DNA of 64,000 bases from positions 156,712-220,711 of the forward strand of contig CAVTHA010000001.1 of the NCBI GenBank assembly GCA_963734435.1. Reading direction: 5' to 3'. This document shows positions 1 to 8,345 of the stretch, one piece after another. The notes beneath the pieces were generated by a model. The model did not search any database. It saw only the letters and a program-made list of their open reading frames with translations, and was not told where the DNA came from. A program made the position numbers and the translations under genes. The stretch is from Bog-756 sp963734435. GTDB lineage: Bacteria > Actinomycetota > Acidimicrobiia > Acidimicrobiales > RAAP-2. Position 1 is the stretch's first letter; each line of letters opens with the position of its first letter.

Positions 1-1475
1 AGGCATCCCACACCAGGTAGGAGAATTGCCCGTCCCGCACACTGTGGTCGGGGTTGTAGATGGGGGTGTAGGCCGGATTGCGGTGGAGGGGGTCGGTGCT
101 CACCGATAGGCCCTGAGCGGGCCGGTGCCCGTAGTACTCGAGGATGTTGGCCATGCTCGGTCCGATGGTCATGAGCTCGGTTCCCGGAACGAGGTTGGCC
201 CCGATCCATTGGCCTGCCTGGCGGCCTCCTGGTACGCCGCCCTGGCCGGCCAGCGCTGGCGGCGGTGCTCGGCGGGAAGATCACCGACACGATGCCGGGA
301 ACCAACGAGGCCAACACGATGGCGATCGACGACCGGTCGAGCGACGGACTTGGTGATAGCGGTCCAGGCTGCCGGGAAGGTGCCAGGTGGCCAGACCACG
401 AGCGGCCAGGATGGCACAGCGCGGGGGCAAGGGGCAGGAGGTACTGGTAACCCTTCAGTGGGTAGACCTCGAGGGTGACGAAGGGGACGACGATCCACAG
501 GACCAGCAACAGCTCGCGCCAGGTCCGGTTGATCCGGAAGATGAGCGCAGCGGCGGCGGCACCGACCACCAGCCATCCGATGGCCGCCGGGATGACCGTC
601 AGATAGAAGGTCCCGGCGTGGTTCGAGGACCGGGTCAGCTGCCAGGTCAGATAGTTCTGACCGGTGGAGCTGCGGCCGGCCAATGGAAGGCCAGGGGGAA
701 GATCAGGCTCACGGCGAGCCACGATTCCCACGGACAGAGCGACCGCCCGTCCGGGCCGGCGGACCTCCGGGCTGACCAGCAGGAAGAGGATCAGGCTGCC
801 GAGCCAGCACTCGCGCTGGTCTCCTTGGTGAGCACGGCCAGGCCGAGGGTGGCCGCCGAGGCGGCCAGCCATTCGAGGCGGTCGGTCCGGACGAACCGGA
901 CGAGCATCCAGAAGGCCAGCGTGATGCACAGCACGGCCGGACCGTCGAGCAGCAACTGGCGGGTCACGACCAGGTGGTAAGGCATGACGGCGAGGATGAG
1001 GGCACCGAGCACACCGGTCTTCGGCGCCGTAGAGCTCCCGCCCGACGAGGAAGACGGCGGCGATGGTGGCCACACCGAGGAAGGCCACCACTACCCGGCC
1101 GCGCAGATCCGGGGTACCCGAGCTGAACAGCGGCGACATGAGCGTCGGGAGCAGGAGCGGATGGGCCCGGAAGATCGGGAACTGGTTGACGAACAGCGGG
1201 TTGCCGCGCCAGGGACGCCGCCTGGCCGGCGTAGACCGCCTCGTCGCTGTTGAAGCCCGAAGGCATTGAGGTTGACCAGCCGGAGGACCAGACCGACCAG
1301 CAGCGTCAGCGCCAGCCACGACCGAGGTCGGGACCGGCCCGCGGAAGAGCAACGCCAGGCGCGACCCTCTCCCGGGGGTCACGGTCTCTGAGTCCGGCGA
1401 GTCTGAGCCGTCAACAGGCTGGATGGCGCGCTCCGGTGCTCCCTGACTCGCTGTCTCATCCCTGAGCAGCGTCAC
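1..1475 (-). CDS. GT39-type polyprenyl-phosphate-mannose protein/lipid glycosyltransferase, partial and frameshifted
   Basis: Membrane glycosyltransferase that would move a sugar from a polyprenyl-phosphate donor to a protein or lipid outside the membrane. A hydrophobic segment (LALTLLVGLVLRLVN) is followed by FNSDEAVYAGQAASLA, the acidic first-loop motif of the GT39/ArnT class, then RQLLLDGPAVLCITLAFWM and LGLAVLTKET, all in different frames. One extra C near 1256 separates NAFG from FNSDEAV, and other indels follow. The GTG at 1475 sits directly after the TAA of the upstream gene with GGAAGG about 8 bases before it. The C-terminus lies beyond the left edge; readable codons continue to base 1. 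The upstream GT2-GtrA gene would supply the lipid-linked sugar. Family call is firm, substrate unknown. Confidence 0.72.
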   Translation of the reverse strand, partial: MTLLRDETASQGAPERAIQPVDGSDSPDSETVTPGRGSRLALLFRGPVPTSVVAGADAAGRSGPPAGQPQCLRASTATRRSTPARRRPWRGNPLFVNQFPIFRAHPLLLPTLMSPLFSSGTPDLRGRVVVAFLGVATIAAVFLVGRELYGAEDRCARCPHPRRHALPPGRDPPVAARRSGRAVHHAGLLDARPVRPDRPPRMAGRLGGHPRPGRAHQGDQRECWLGSLILFLLVSPEVRRPGRAVALSVGIVARREPDLPPGLPLAGRSSTGQNYLTWQLTRSSNHAGTFYLTVIPAAIGWLVVGAAAAALIFRINRTWRELLLVLWIVVPFVTLEVYPLKGYQYLLPLAPALCHPGRSWSGHLAPSRQPGPLSPSPSLDRSSIAIVLASLVPGIVSVIFPPSTAASAGRPGRRTRRPPGRPMDRGQPRSGNRAHDHRTEHGQHPRVLRAPARSGPIGEHRPPPPQSGLHPHLQPRPQCAGRAILLPGVGC

Positions 1476-2804
1476 TTACAAGCCTTCCCAAAATGTCTGA
1501 GGATGGAAGGTGGTCAGGCGTCGAGAGCCCGGCAGGGGATCCACCTCGGTTACGTTGCGATGGTCGAGGACGAACACGTCTTGGCTGTTCGTCGCGGTAT
1601 TCGATTCACTCACGAACGGCGCCTTCCGGGGTCCGTCCGACGCGAGCTCGGCGGCGATTTGCTCGGCCCAGGTGAAGTCGTTGGAGCCGAGCCGGTGGAT
1701 GTCCACGCTCTCCATGGCGCTCGACCAGGATGAGCCGCTCCTGCTCCCGCAGCTCGTCGTAGCTGATGCCCACCGACCGTCAGGGCCTGGGCCAGATATC
1801 GGTAGGGCGGGAAGCCGTAGGCATCCTCGGTGTTCTCCAGCAGCTCGACGATGGCATCGGACTGCGGGACCACGCTGTGGTGCGGCTCGCCCCGCTCGAT
1901 GATGTAGAGCTGGTCGATCGTGGTGGTCGAGGTCAGCTCACAGGTCACCAGTCGCTGGACGTGGTACTTCGGGGGCGGGACGATCCGCTGGGTCCAGCCG
2001 TTGATGGTCATGATGGGCACGTTGCTGGTCGGCCAGCTTCATGGCGAAGCCGCGCCCTTCCTTGGAGTGCAGACGGCTCTGGATGCGCAGCCACGTCCAC
2101 TCGCGACCGGCTGAGGTCTCCGGCGTTGACGGCACGCAGGGTGTGCTCGCTGATGGTCAGCGGCTTCGGGAAGCTCCGGGCCACGCCCGAGCTGTCGACG
2201 ATCGTCATGTCGTCGGACAGGAAACGACCTTCGCTGGTCCGGAGCAGCTTGAGCACGGTGCCGGTCTTGCCGGTGTCGGTCCGGGCCGACAGCATCAGCC
2301 CCCGGCCGTCGACATCCATGCACGCCGCATGGAGGAGCATGTAGCCCCGATCGACGAAGACGAACCGGAGCAGGGCCTCGACCACGTTGGTGTAGAGGAC
2401 GTGCGGACTGCGGGCCAGGGCCCGGCTCGTAGTCACCGCGATCGTGCTCGCCGAAGTCGATGGCAAAGTTGGCCGAGAGGCGGCCCGAAATGCTCCTCCC
2501 ACCGGATCGACCTCCCGTCCGAGCGAACGGAGCATGCGGGTCCGCGCCCGGGGCCGACCCACCGACCCGAGCCGGATCGCCGACGTCGGGCTGCCGGGCG
2601 TCCCCGGCCTTGCGGCTCGACCCGGAAGTAGGCGAGCTCGGGAAGGACCACGTCGCTTCCGATCGAGACGATCCCGTGCAGGTCGTAGTTGAAGCGGAAG
2701 GGAGTGATCGCCTTGGTCCGGGTACCGGATCGGCGGATGGCGGCATCGTCGACCGTGATCTTGACCGGCCCGACCAGGCTGCTCGAGCGGGTGCCTTGAG
2801 CCAT
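1476..2804 (-). CDS. HprK-like P-loop kinase/ATPase-domain protein, frameshifted
   Basis: Pieces in several frames join to one protein of about 440 residues. The N-terminus begins MAQGTRSSSLVGPVKITVDD. The middle carries MLLHAACMDVDGRGLMLSA then RTDTGKTGTVLKLL, a P-loop, followed by RFLSDDMTIVDSSG, the acidic strand seen in HPr-kinase-like proteins. The C-terminal third reads NGWTQRIVPPPKYHVQRLV and ends FHPQTFWEGL. The ATG at 2804 has GGAGGAG 8 bases upstream. At least four indels occur, for example near 1768, 2030, 2420 and 2620. The first Gly of a classical Walker A is Ala/Ser here. Related HprK-like proteins sit in polysaccharide and glycosylation loci, but their substrate is unknown. The gene lies between a GT2-GtrA gene and a GT39 gene, so a role in envelope glycan assembly is inferred. 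Confidence 0.6.
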
Positions 2805-3922
2805 CTCTTTGTCTCCTCCTTCGTAGATGAACCGATCGCTGATACCGAACCGGACCACGAACACGGCGATGAGCGTGAGCACGTTGGCCAGGGTCTTCGG
2901 GCAGTGCACAATGCTCACCAGCAATGCCAAGAACGGCAGCCGGGCCAGCATCACGGTGTTGTTGAGTAAGCAGAACCTGAGGTACCGACCCCAGAAGCTG
3001 CCGCCCTTCCGGCCGGAGAACACGAAGAGCTCCATGCCGGCGAAGTTCCAAGTGGTCGACACCTGCGTGGAGAGGACTGCCGCCAACAGGTACGGCAGGT
3101 GCCCGAAGCGAACCAACAGCCAGAATGCGATGGTGTTGACGACCAGCCCGGTGGCACCGACCGCGGCGAAACCGGCCGCCCGGCGCTGCCGTGCGGTGCA
3201 AAGGGTCCCAACGCGCAGCCGGGTCAGGTGGTTGGCGAAGCGAAGACCCTCACGGAAACTGGCCTTGCTCTCCCCGGAGTAGCGGGGAGCAAACGAAAAG
3301 CCGATCTCCGCCGACCGTCAACCGGCACCGGGCGATGGCCTCGAGCAGGATCTTGAACCCCACCGGGCGAAGGGAGTCGAGGTTCACCGCCGAGACCCGG
3401 ACGGCGAAGAACCCGCTCATCGGGTCGGAGATGCTCCTGCAGGCGGCGAGGGAAGGCCGCCTTGGTGAGCCTGGTGGCGAGCCGGGACACGCCGGCCCGG
3501 GAGCGATTGGCCAACCCATCGGCTCCGCCGTTGTCGCGGTAGCGGCTGGCCACGACCAGGTCGGCCTCGCCCATGGTCGATCGGGCGAATCGAGCTCGGG
3601 GATCGTTTTCGGGCGGATGCTGGAGGTCGCCGTCCATCACTACGACGATCCGACCCTCGGCCAGCCGCATGCCGGCCACCACCGCTCCACCGAGGCCCCC
3701 CACGCGCTCGCCTGGCCCCCGATGCATGACCAGCACCGGCAGAGATGAACTCTGGCCTGCGGCTACGGCCACTTCGGGGGTGTCATCCGTGCTGTCGTCC
3801 ACGAAGATCAGCTCTGACCTCTGGGCGGGAAGGGAAGCGCTCAATCGCTCAATAAGCGGGCCGATATTCTCACGTTCGTTGCGGGTGGGGACCACCACAC
3901 TGATATCTATCGTCTGCACCAT
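2805..3922 (-). CDS. GT2 polyprenyl-phosphate glycosyltransferase fused to GtrA membrane domain, frameshifted
   Basis: The N-terminal ~230 residues are a DPM1-like GT2 domain: ISVVVPTRNERENIGPLI, VVMDGDLQHPPE with the DxD-type metal site, VVASRYRDNGGADG and SDPMSGFFAVR. The C-terminal ~130 residues form a four-helix GtrA domain (LVRFGHLPYLLAAVLSTQV, WNFAGMELFVFSGR, FVVRFGISDRFIY). The family transfers hexose from a nucleotide sugar to polyprenyl phosphate, and the GtrA part is thought to help flip the product. Frame changes occur near 3435 and 3240. The ATG at 3922 follows GAGGAG with very short spacing. No stop separates it from the next gene: the GtrA end reads in frame into the ATG at 2804, so either the stop was lost to an indel or the proteins are fused. 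Confidence 0.75.
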
Positions 3923-4460
3923 GGCTCCTCAATGACCGCAGACCTCCCGGCCTCTGCGGTGTAAATGACCCGATCACCATTAATGGCCCGCCGACACAAT
4001 CTGGGCATCTGACCGGAGCGTAATTTCCGATTAAACGTGAGGCTAATTTCGTCAATACCACGCCGGCTCCGACCAATCACTCCGGACTCGACGCCGACGG
4101 GAGAGCGGAGCGGCAGAACCCCAGGGATGGCCACGGCGCCGACCGTTGCGGGCTGACCAACAACCCGCCTCGGCTGCGAACACGGCCTCACCCGGACGCG
4201 ATTCATCGACTCGCGCGTCCCTCCGAAGCTTCCGCCTTCCCAACATGTCAGCCCCATCGCATGACACCGTAACGGTCGCCGGGCTGGTAAACAAGGATTA
4301 AACGCCAAGTTATCCCGGGGTTAACTCCGATCGGACTGACCGCAGTGGGGCCACCACAAAAAGTGACGGAATAGGGGCCAAAACTGTCACTTCCGAGACA
4401 CTGCGATGACGGCACCGCGGCCACCCCGGCGGGGACGCGGGCATCCTCGCGTGCGACCGG
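3923..4460. other. Gene-free stretch upstream of the glycosylation genes
   Basis: I see no convincing coding sequence on either strand. The region is less GC-rich than its surroundings (3960-4060 and 4280-4380), as expected for promoter DNA. The 9-mer GATTAAACG occurs at 4029-4037 and again at 4296-4304. It probably holds the promoter of the minus-strand GT2 gene, but I cannot place it firmly. Confidence 0.4.
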
Positions 4461-4655
4461 TCAGCTGGTGGTGGGCCGATCCACCCGCTTCGTAGCCACC
4501 CTCGGCACGGTGCGGCGGGGCAGGACAACGTCGGTGGGCTCTTCCACGATCACTCCACAGCGGAGACACTCCCAGCGGCGGGCCGGAGGGTAGGCGAGAG
4601 CGAACCAGTCGTGGGACGAGTACCGGCACATGAGGCTATGCAACCGCCGGGTCAC
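4461..4655 (-). CDS. Small CxxC zinc-ribbon-like protein
   Basis: A 64-residue protein read from a GTG at 4655 (an ATG at 4631 is an alternative). It contains MCRYSSHDWFALAYPP and then RRWECLRCGVIVEE, a pattern of an N-terminal Cys, a His-Asp-Trp and a later CxxC. This resembles small treble-clef or zinc-ribbon proteins of phage and actinobacterial genomes with a 'C..xHDW...ECxRCG' layout. The C-terminus is basic and Pro/Thr-rich. No good ribosome site is visible and the function is unknown. It stands alone between two gene-poor stretches. A chance reading frame is possible, but the spacing of Cys/His residues argues for a real gene. Confidence 0.5.
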   Translation of the reverse strand: MTRRLHSLMCRYSSHDWFALAYPPARRWECLRCGVIVEEPTDVVLPRRTVPRVATKRVDRPTTS

Positions 4656-5006
4656 GGAGCTCAGTTTACTATTGGCCCCTCGGGTTTCCTTTGCGACAAA
4701 AGTAAATTCTTGCCTAACGAGATCGGGCTCGCCACACGTGTATTTGCGTTCCAATGATCGGCGCGGGGACCTCAAGATGTCGATTCTCTTAACATTTCGT
4801 GTCATTCCTTGCCGGCGAGGAGCCGAACCCCCGGATCCGATCCCGGCGTTCTGCTCGCCCTCCGGAGATCCTGTGGCTGCGTCCATGCTCTCATCCCCCG
4901 ATCCTGGTCGCTGGCTCCCCGCACTCCGTCCATCGGCAGGATGGGCATCCGACTTGAGGACACCAGACCGTCCTGATTCTGGGATCCCTCCCGGTCCCCG
5001 GCTGCC
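4656..5006. other. Gene-free stretch between the small zinc-ribbon gene and the HAD gene
   Basis: No supported gene. The AT-richer part (4665-4720 and 4780-4800) is probably promoter DNA for the flanking divergent genes. I could not identify a convincing -10/-35 pair. Confidence 0.35.
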
Positions 5007-5753
5007 GTGGTGACCCCTCCGAGACCCCCAGCCGACTCCCAGTCGGCCGGCGAGGACCGCCCGGTCGTCGCCTTCGACTTCGATGGCACCATCACCAGGC
5101 GCGACACCATGCTCCTTTTCCTCACGGCAGTCCGGAGCCGGCCAATCGTTGCCCGGGTGTTCGTGCGCCGCAGCCCCCAGCTACTTCGAGCCCTCAGCGG
5201 AGGCGTGGCGCGGGACCGGGCCAAAAGGCTGGTCTGCCAGGACCTCCTCGCCGGCCTGACCAGCCACGAGGCAGAGGCCGCCGCCCGCCAAACGGCCCGG
5301 CGGATCGAGCTGTCCCTTATAAGGCCCGACACCTCGGCCAGGCTCGGCTGGCACCAACAGGAGGGGCACCGGGTGATTGTCGTGAGCGCTTCGTTCGAGT
5401 TGTACGTGAGGCAGGTGGCCGGCTCACTCGGCGTCCACGAGGTGATCGCCACGAGATGGGAGGTGGACGACTCCGGCGTCCTGACGGGGAGGCTGGTGGG
5501 GCAGAACGTCCGGGGGGCGGCGAAGGTCGACCTTCTGGCCAAGCTCCTCGGTGACGACTTCCGGCTCGAGTACGCCTACGGCAACAGCAGCGGGGATACA
5601 GCCATGTTGGACCGGGCCCGCCACCCGGTTCGGGTCGGTCGCCGAGCCCTACCTGAACTGGGGCGGCCCCTCATTGCCGACGATGCCGGCGGCGGCGATC
5701 CCGCTCCGTCGGGTCCCCGGCAAGGGACCGGGCCTCCGTCGATCGGGGGCTAG
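5007..5753 (+). CDS. HAD-IB family phosphatase (SerB/CicA-like)
   Basis: A 248-residue HAD superfamily hydrolase. Motif I is VVAFDFDGTITRRDT with the nucleophile Asp and the DxDGT signature. Motif II is VIVVSASFELYV, with Ser as expected. Motif III/IV is AKVDLL followed by YAYGNSSGDTAMLDRA, carrying the acidic metal ligands. Helical cap residues lie between motifs I and II, as in the IB subclass that includes phosphoserine phosphatase and CicA-like lysophospholipid phosphatases. The real substrate cannot be told. Two tandem GTG codons at 5007 and 5010 are possible starts, with no clear ribosome site. The last ~40 residues are Pro/Gly/Arg-rich and may be a frameshifted tail. It ends 10 bases before tRNA-Ser. 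Confidence 0.85.
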   Translation: MVTPPRPPADSQSAGEDRPVVAFDFDGTITRRDTMLLFLTAVRSRPIVARVFVRRSPQLLRALSGGVARDRAKRLVCQDLLAGLTSHEAEAAARQTARRIELSLIRPDTSARLGWHQQEGHRVIVVSASFELYVRQVAGSLGVHEVIATRWEVDDSGVLTGRLVGQNVRGAAKVDLLAKLLGDDFRLEYAYGNSSGDTAMLDRARHPVRVGRRALPELGRPLIADDAGGGDPAPSGPRQGTGPPSIGG

Positions 5754-5763
5754 CCTCTCGGCC

Positions 5764-5852
5764 GGAGGGATGCGAGAGTGGCCGAATCGGACGGTCTCGA
5801 AAACCGTTGTGTCGTCAAGGCACCGTGGGTTCGAATCCCACTCCCTCCGCCA
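5764..5852 (+). tRNA. tRNA-Ser (anticodon CGA), CCA encoded
   Basis: The acceptor strand GGAGGGA (5764-5770) pairs with TCCCTCC (5842-5848). The anticodon stem ACGGT/ACCGT encloses the loop CTCGAAA with anticodon CGA. A long variable arm (TGTGTCGTCAAGGCAC) marks a class II tRNA, and the T-loop is GGGTTCGAATCCC. The discriminator is G and CCA is encoded at 5850-5852. Confidence 0.97.
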
Positions 5853-5857
5853 TTGTG

Positions 5858-5893
5858 ATGTCGCGAGACATAAGCAACTATGTCGCGAGACAT
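5858..5893. repeat. Two copies of a 14-bp palindromic motif just after tRNA-Ser
   Basis: ATGTCGCGAGACAT occurs at 5858-5871 and again, identical, at 5880-5893, so the copies start 22 bp apart (two helical turns). Each copy is an inverted repeat ATGTC-GCGA-GACAT. The pair begins 6 bases after the tRNA CCA end. It could be a paired binding site for a dimeric protein or the remnant of a mobile-element end; no transposase or integrase is nearby. Confidence 0.7.
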
Positions 5894-6077
5894 CGTACAC
5901 ATCGAGGTCAGGGCATCGGCTGGTAGTCCATCGCCGGGTCGGGGTGAGCTGGCACAGAGGTGCTCACAGACTTGCCGCCGAGCCGGCTTAGACCTCAACC
6001 TTCTTGACCACCCCGTTCCGGGCGTGCGCCGGCCGACTGAGCGTTTGATTGGCTCAAGCTCCGGAGGAGACGGAAGG

Positions 6078-6878
6078 CTAGGTCGGAGCGACAGCCATCT
6101 GGGACAACATCTGATCCAACGCGGCTTGATCCGGCCCCACGAACCGCTCGGCAGCAGGGACGGCAGCCAGTGAAGCCAACATCGTGTCGAACATGTCGCC
6201 GGGGGCGGGCGGAAGGTGGCTGCTCAGAACTATTCGAGGTTCGATGGTGCGCAGGCGTCCGAGCTCCGCGAGGAAGGCCGACTCGTCGACACTGTGTAGC
6301 CACGGAGAGTCGACAGTGGCCCAAAAGACCTGGCCCTGACGCAGCTCGTCTTCGGTCAGGTCGGCCGCACTCTCTGGTACGGCCGAGAGAAGGGCTCCAA
6401 AGCAGTCGGAGGTGAAGAGTGCACCCGACGTGCCGTCGTAGAACCCGGTGGTGCAGGCGTTGTCGAACACCGGGGGTTTGACGGCGGTGAGCGAACGGTC
6501 TCCGACCGCGATGGTCTCACCAGGGTTGACGAAATTGACGCGATCCAACGGCAGAGGATCGGTGAGGCCCATGATGCCGACACCGAGAAACGTCGTGATC
6601 ACCCTCAGATCGGTGTTCTCGGCCAGCAGAAGCGGAAGAGCTCCAATGTGGTCGAAGTCAGTATGGGTCAGCCAGATGTACTTGAGGGCGACCGGATCGA
6701 TCACCGCACGGAGGGCTTTCATGAATTCGTCCCGGTCGACAACTGCTCCGGTATCAACCAGGACCGGCTCTCGGCCATGGAGCACAAAGGCGTTGATGGC
6801 GATGGATCCGAATCCGGGGATGTCGGCCGAAGTGGTGAGCACGTCTACGTCGGCTCCGGCCTGGTAAGAGCTGATCAT
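6078..6878 (-). CDS. MBL-fold metallohydrolase
   Basis: A 266-residue metallo-beta-lactamase-fold protein. The metal motif reads THTDFDHIGA, that is HxDxDH with Asp where most members have the second His. Upstream comes VLVDTGAVVDRDEF and downstream FYDGTSGALFTSDCFGA and IVLSSHLPPAPG, matching the later metal ligands. The same variant occurs in diiron/flavodiiron-like branches, so an oxygen- or redox-related role is possible but unproven. The start is the ATG at 6878, whose ATGA overlaps the stop of the SRPBCC gene, so translation is coupled. The two genes form an operon read from the promoter at 7458-7486 next to a TetR gene. Confidence 0.85.
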   Translation of the reverse strand: MISSYQAGADVDVLTTSADIPGFGSIAINAFVLHGREPVLVDTGAVVDRDEFMKALRAVIDPVALKYIWLTHTDFDHIGALPLLLAENTDLRVITTFLGVGIMGLTDPLPLDRVNFVNPGETIAVGDRSLTAVKPPVFDNACTTGFYDGTSGALFTSDCFGALLSAVPESAADLTEDELRQGQVFWATVDSPWLHSVDESAFLAELGRLRTIEPRIVLSSHLPPAPGDMFDTMLASLAAVPAAERFVGPDQAALDQMLSQMAVAPT

Positions 6879-7423
6879 TCGGCATTCTCCTTCGTTGGCG
6901 AGACGGATGACCCTGGGGTCGGAGGCGCGGGCCGCAAGGCTGCAGCTTCGGCGGCCTTCTTCAGCCTTGAGAGCGTGATGCCCATCGAGTCGCTCAGCTC
7001 CCGATGGCGATTCGTCGGAATGTCGAGGACCCGGGCCCAGGCTGGGATCCATCGCACCTCGTAGGATTCCGTGACGCGTGTGCCTTCATCGGTGGGTTGG
7101 AGCTGGTATCTCCACACGGTCGACTCTCGGCCGCCTTCCTCGGTGACAAAGGCGAATTCGTTCCCGTCTTCCGCGGCGACGACCCGACCCGCCCGGGACC
7201 AACGCATCATCTGCTTCGGACCGCCCCGGTTGTGGCCGACAAACGTCGCCCCCACCGCTGGTTCGGTGGTGCCTTCGGTCCACTCGACCCGTTGGCATTC
7301 GGGGCTCCATTCGCCCATGCGTGGCATGTCGGCGATGAGTCGGTAGACCAGACCAGCTGGTGCGTCGATGACTGTCTGCTCGCTGTCTCCCCTGAGCCAC
7401 CACCGGCTTCCGCTTGTTCGCAT
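6875..7423 (-). CDS. SRPBCC (START-like) family protein
   Basis: A 182-residue polyketide-cyclase/START-like protein that binds a small hydrophobic ligand in a helix-grip cavity. Diagnostic stretches are VIDAPAGLVYRLIADMPRMG near the N-terminus, EWSPECQRVEW, GATFVGHNR, and YQLQPTDEGTRVTESYEV in the C-terminal half. The start at 7423 is chosen because GGAGG lies 8 bases upstream; a longer reading to 7486 would run through the promoter. The C-terminus overlaps the MBL gene by ATGA. Divergent from a TetR gene whose candidate operator covers this gene's promoter. Confidence 0.82.
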   Translation of the reverse strand: MRTSGSRWWLRGDSEQTVIDAPAGLVYRLIADMPRMGEWSPECQRVEWTEGTTEPAVGATFVGHNRGGPKQMMRWSRAGRVVAAEDGNEFAFVTEEGGRESTVWRYQLQPTDEGTRVTESYEVRWIPAWARVLDIPTNRHRELSDSMGITLSRLKKAAEAAALRPAPPTPGSSVSPTKENAE

Positions 7424-7455
7424 GTCTGGCCCTCCTGGTCCACGGTCTATGTAGG

Positions 7456-7508
7456 TAAAGCTATAGTAATTAGCTAAAGCTGTCAACCCACCGGATAAGC
7501 TCTATACT
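7456..7508. promoter_or_regulatory. Divergent promoters with TetR operator candidate
   Basis: On the minus strand TTGACA (7486-7481) and TAGCTT (7463-7458) are 17 bases apart and would serve the SRPBCC-MBL operon. On the plus strand TATACT (7503-7508) ends 7 bases before the GTG of tetR, suggesting a leaderless tetR transcript. Between the minus-strand boxes lies the inverted repeat AGCTA-TAGTAAT-TAGCT (7459-7475), flanked by direct repeats TAAAGCT at 7456 and 7475. Repressor binding here would block the operon promoter. Confidence 0.6.
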
Positions 7509-7515
7509 CGACGGA

Positions 7516-8190
7516 GTGCGAGCCAGCGACCTGACTGCCGATGGAGCCGAGTACCAGCGCCTCGACCGACGAGCTCGGCGTCACCAAGAAACCATCGAGG
7601 AGATCCTCGACATCGCGACCGCCGTGATGACCGAGCAAGGGGTGAACGGCCTCACACTGGCTGAAGTGGCCCGGCGCCTCGGCGTGCAGACGCCGTCGAT
7701 CTACAAGTACTTCCCCTCTCTCACGGCGGTCTACGACGCCCTCTTCCGGCGTGGACAATCCGAGCACCTCGACGTTCTACGCGGGGCCATGGAGGGAGGC
7801 AAGCCCGGTCTTGACGCCCTGACCATCGGGCTCGAAGCCAGCGGTCGGTGGGCACTTGGGAATCAGGCGCTGGCCCAGTTGCTCTTCTGGCGGCCGGTGC
7901 CGAGCTTCGAACCATCAGCTGAAGCATTCGAACCGAGTGAGGAGATGGTGCGCCTCCAACAGCAGGCCATCGCCGATGCGGTCGCCGCTGGGCAGCTGGG
8001 GCCGGCAGCCGTAACCGACGGAGTCTTCCTCGTGTCGATCCTGCTCACAGGGGTGCTCACGCAGGCGATCGCCAATGAGCCCGATCTCGAGTGGGGAGAG
8101 GGCCGGTTCACGCCGACCTTCACTCGATTGATGACGCTGCTACCTGCCGCCTACCCGCCGCCTGAGCCCGGCCGGCGTCGGTCGGGTTGA
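7516..8190 (+). CDS. TetR/AcrR family transcriptional regulator
   Basis: A 224-residue regulator. The N-terminal helix-turn-helix reads ILDIATAVMTEQGVNGLTL then AEVARRLGVQTPSIYKYFPS, the classical TetR recognition region with the closing Y-K-Y-F. A TetR C-terminal domain with ALAQLLFWRPVPSF follows and would bind the inducer. The GTG at 7516 lies right where transcription from TATACT (7503-7508) should start, so the mRNA is probably leaderless. Its likely target is the overlapping divergent promoter of the SRPBCC-MBL operon and itself. The inducer is unknown. Confidence 0.88.
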   Translation: MRASDLTADGAEYQRLDRRARRHQETIEEILDIATAVMTEQGVNGLTLAEVARRLGVQTPSIYKYFPSLTAVYDALFRRGQSEHLDVLRGAMEGGKPGLDALTIGLEASGRWALGNQALAQLLFWRPVPSFEPSAEAFEPSEEMVRLQQQAIADAVAAGQLGPAAVTDGVFLVSILLTGVLTQAIANEPDLEWGEGRFTPTFTRLMTLLPAAYPPPEPGRRRSG

Positions 8191-8345
8191 TTCGCCTTCG
8201 TTGAGGTCGATGTCAAGGAGCACCAGATGGGCAGGGTCGGCACTCCGTTCAGCCTCCACGTTCCAGCGGCAACCGGGGCCTCGCCGTCGCCGAAAGGGAG
8301 CCGGCGCGCCGAGCCGTCAGCTCTCCGCCGAGCCGCCCGTGGTCG

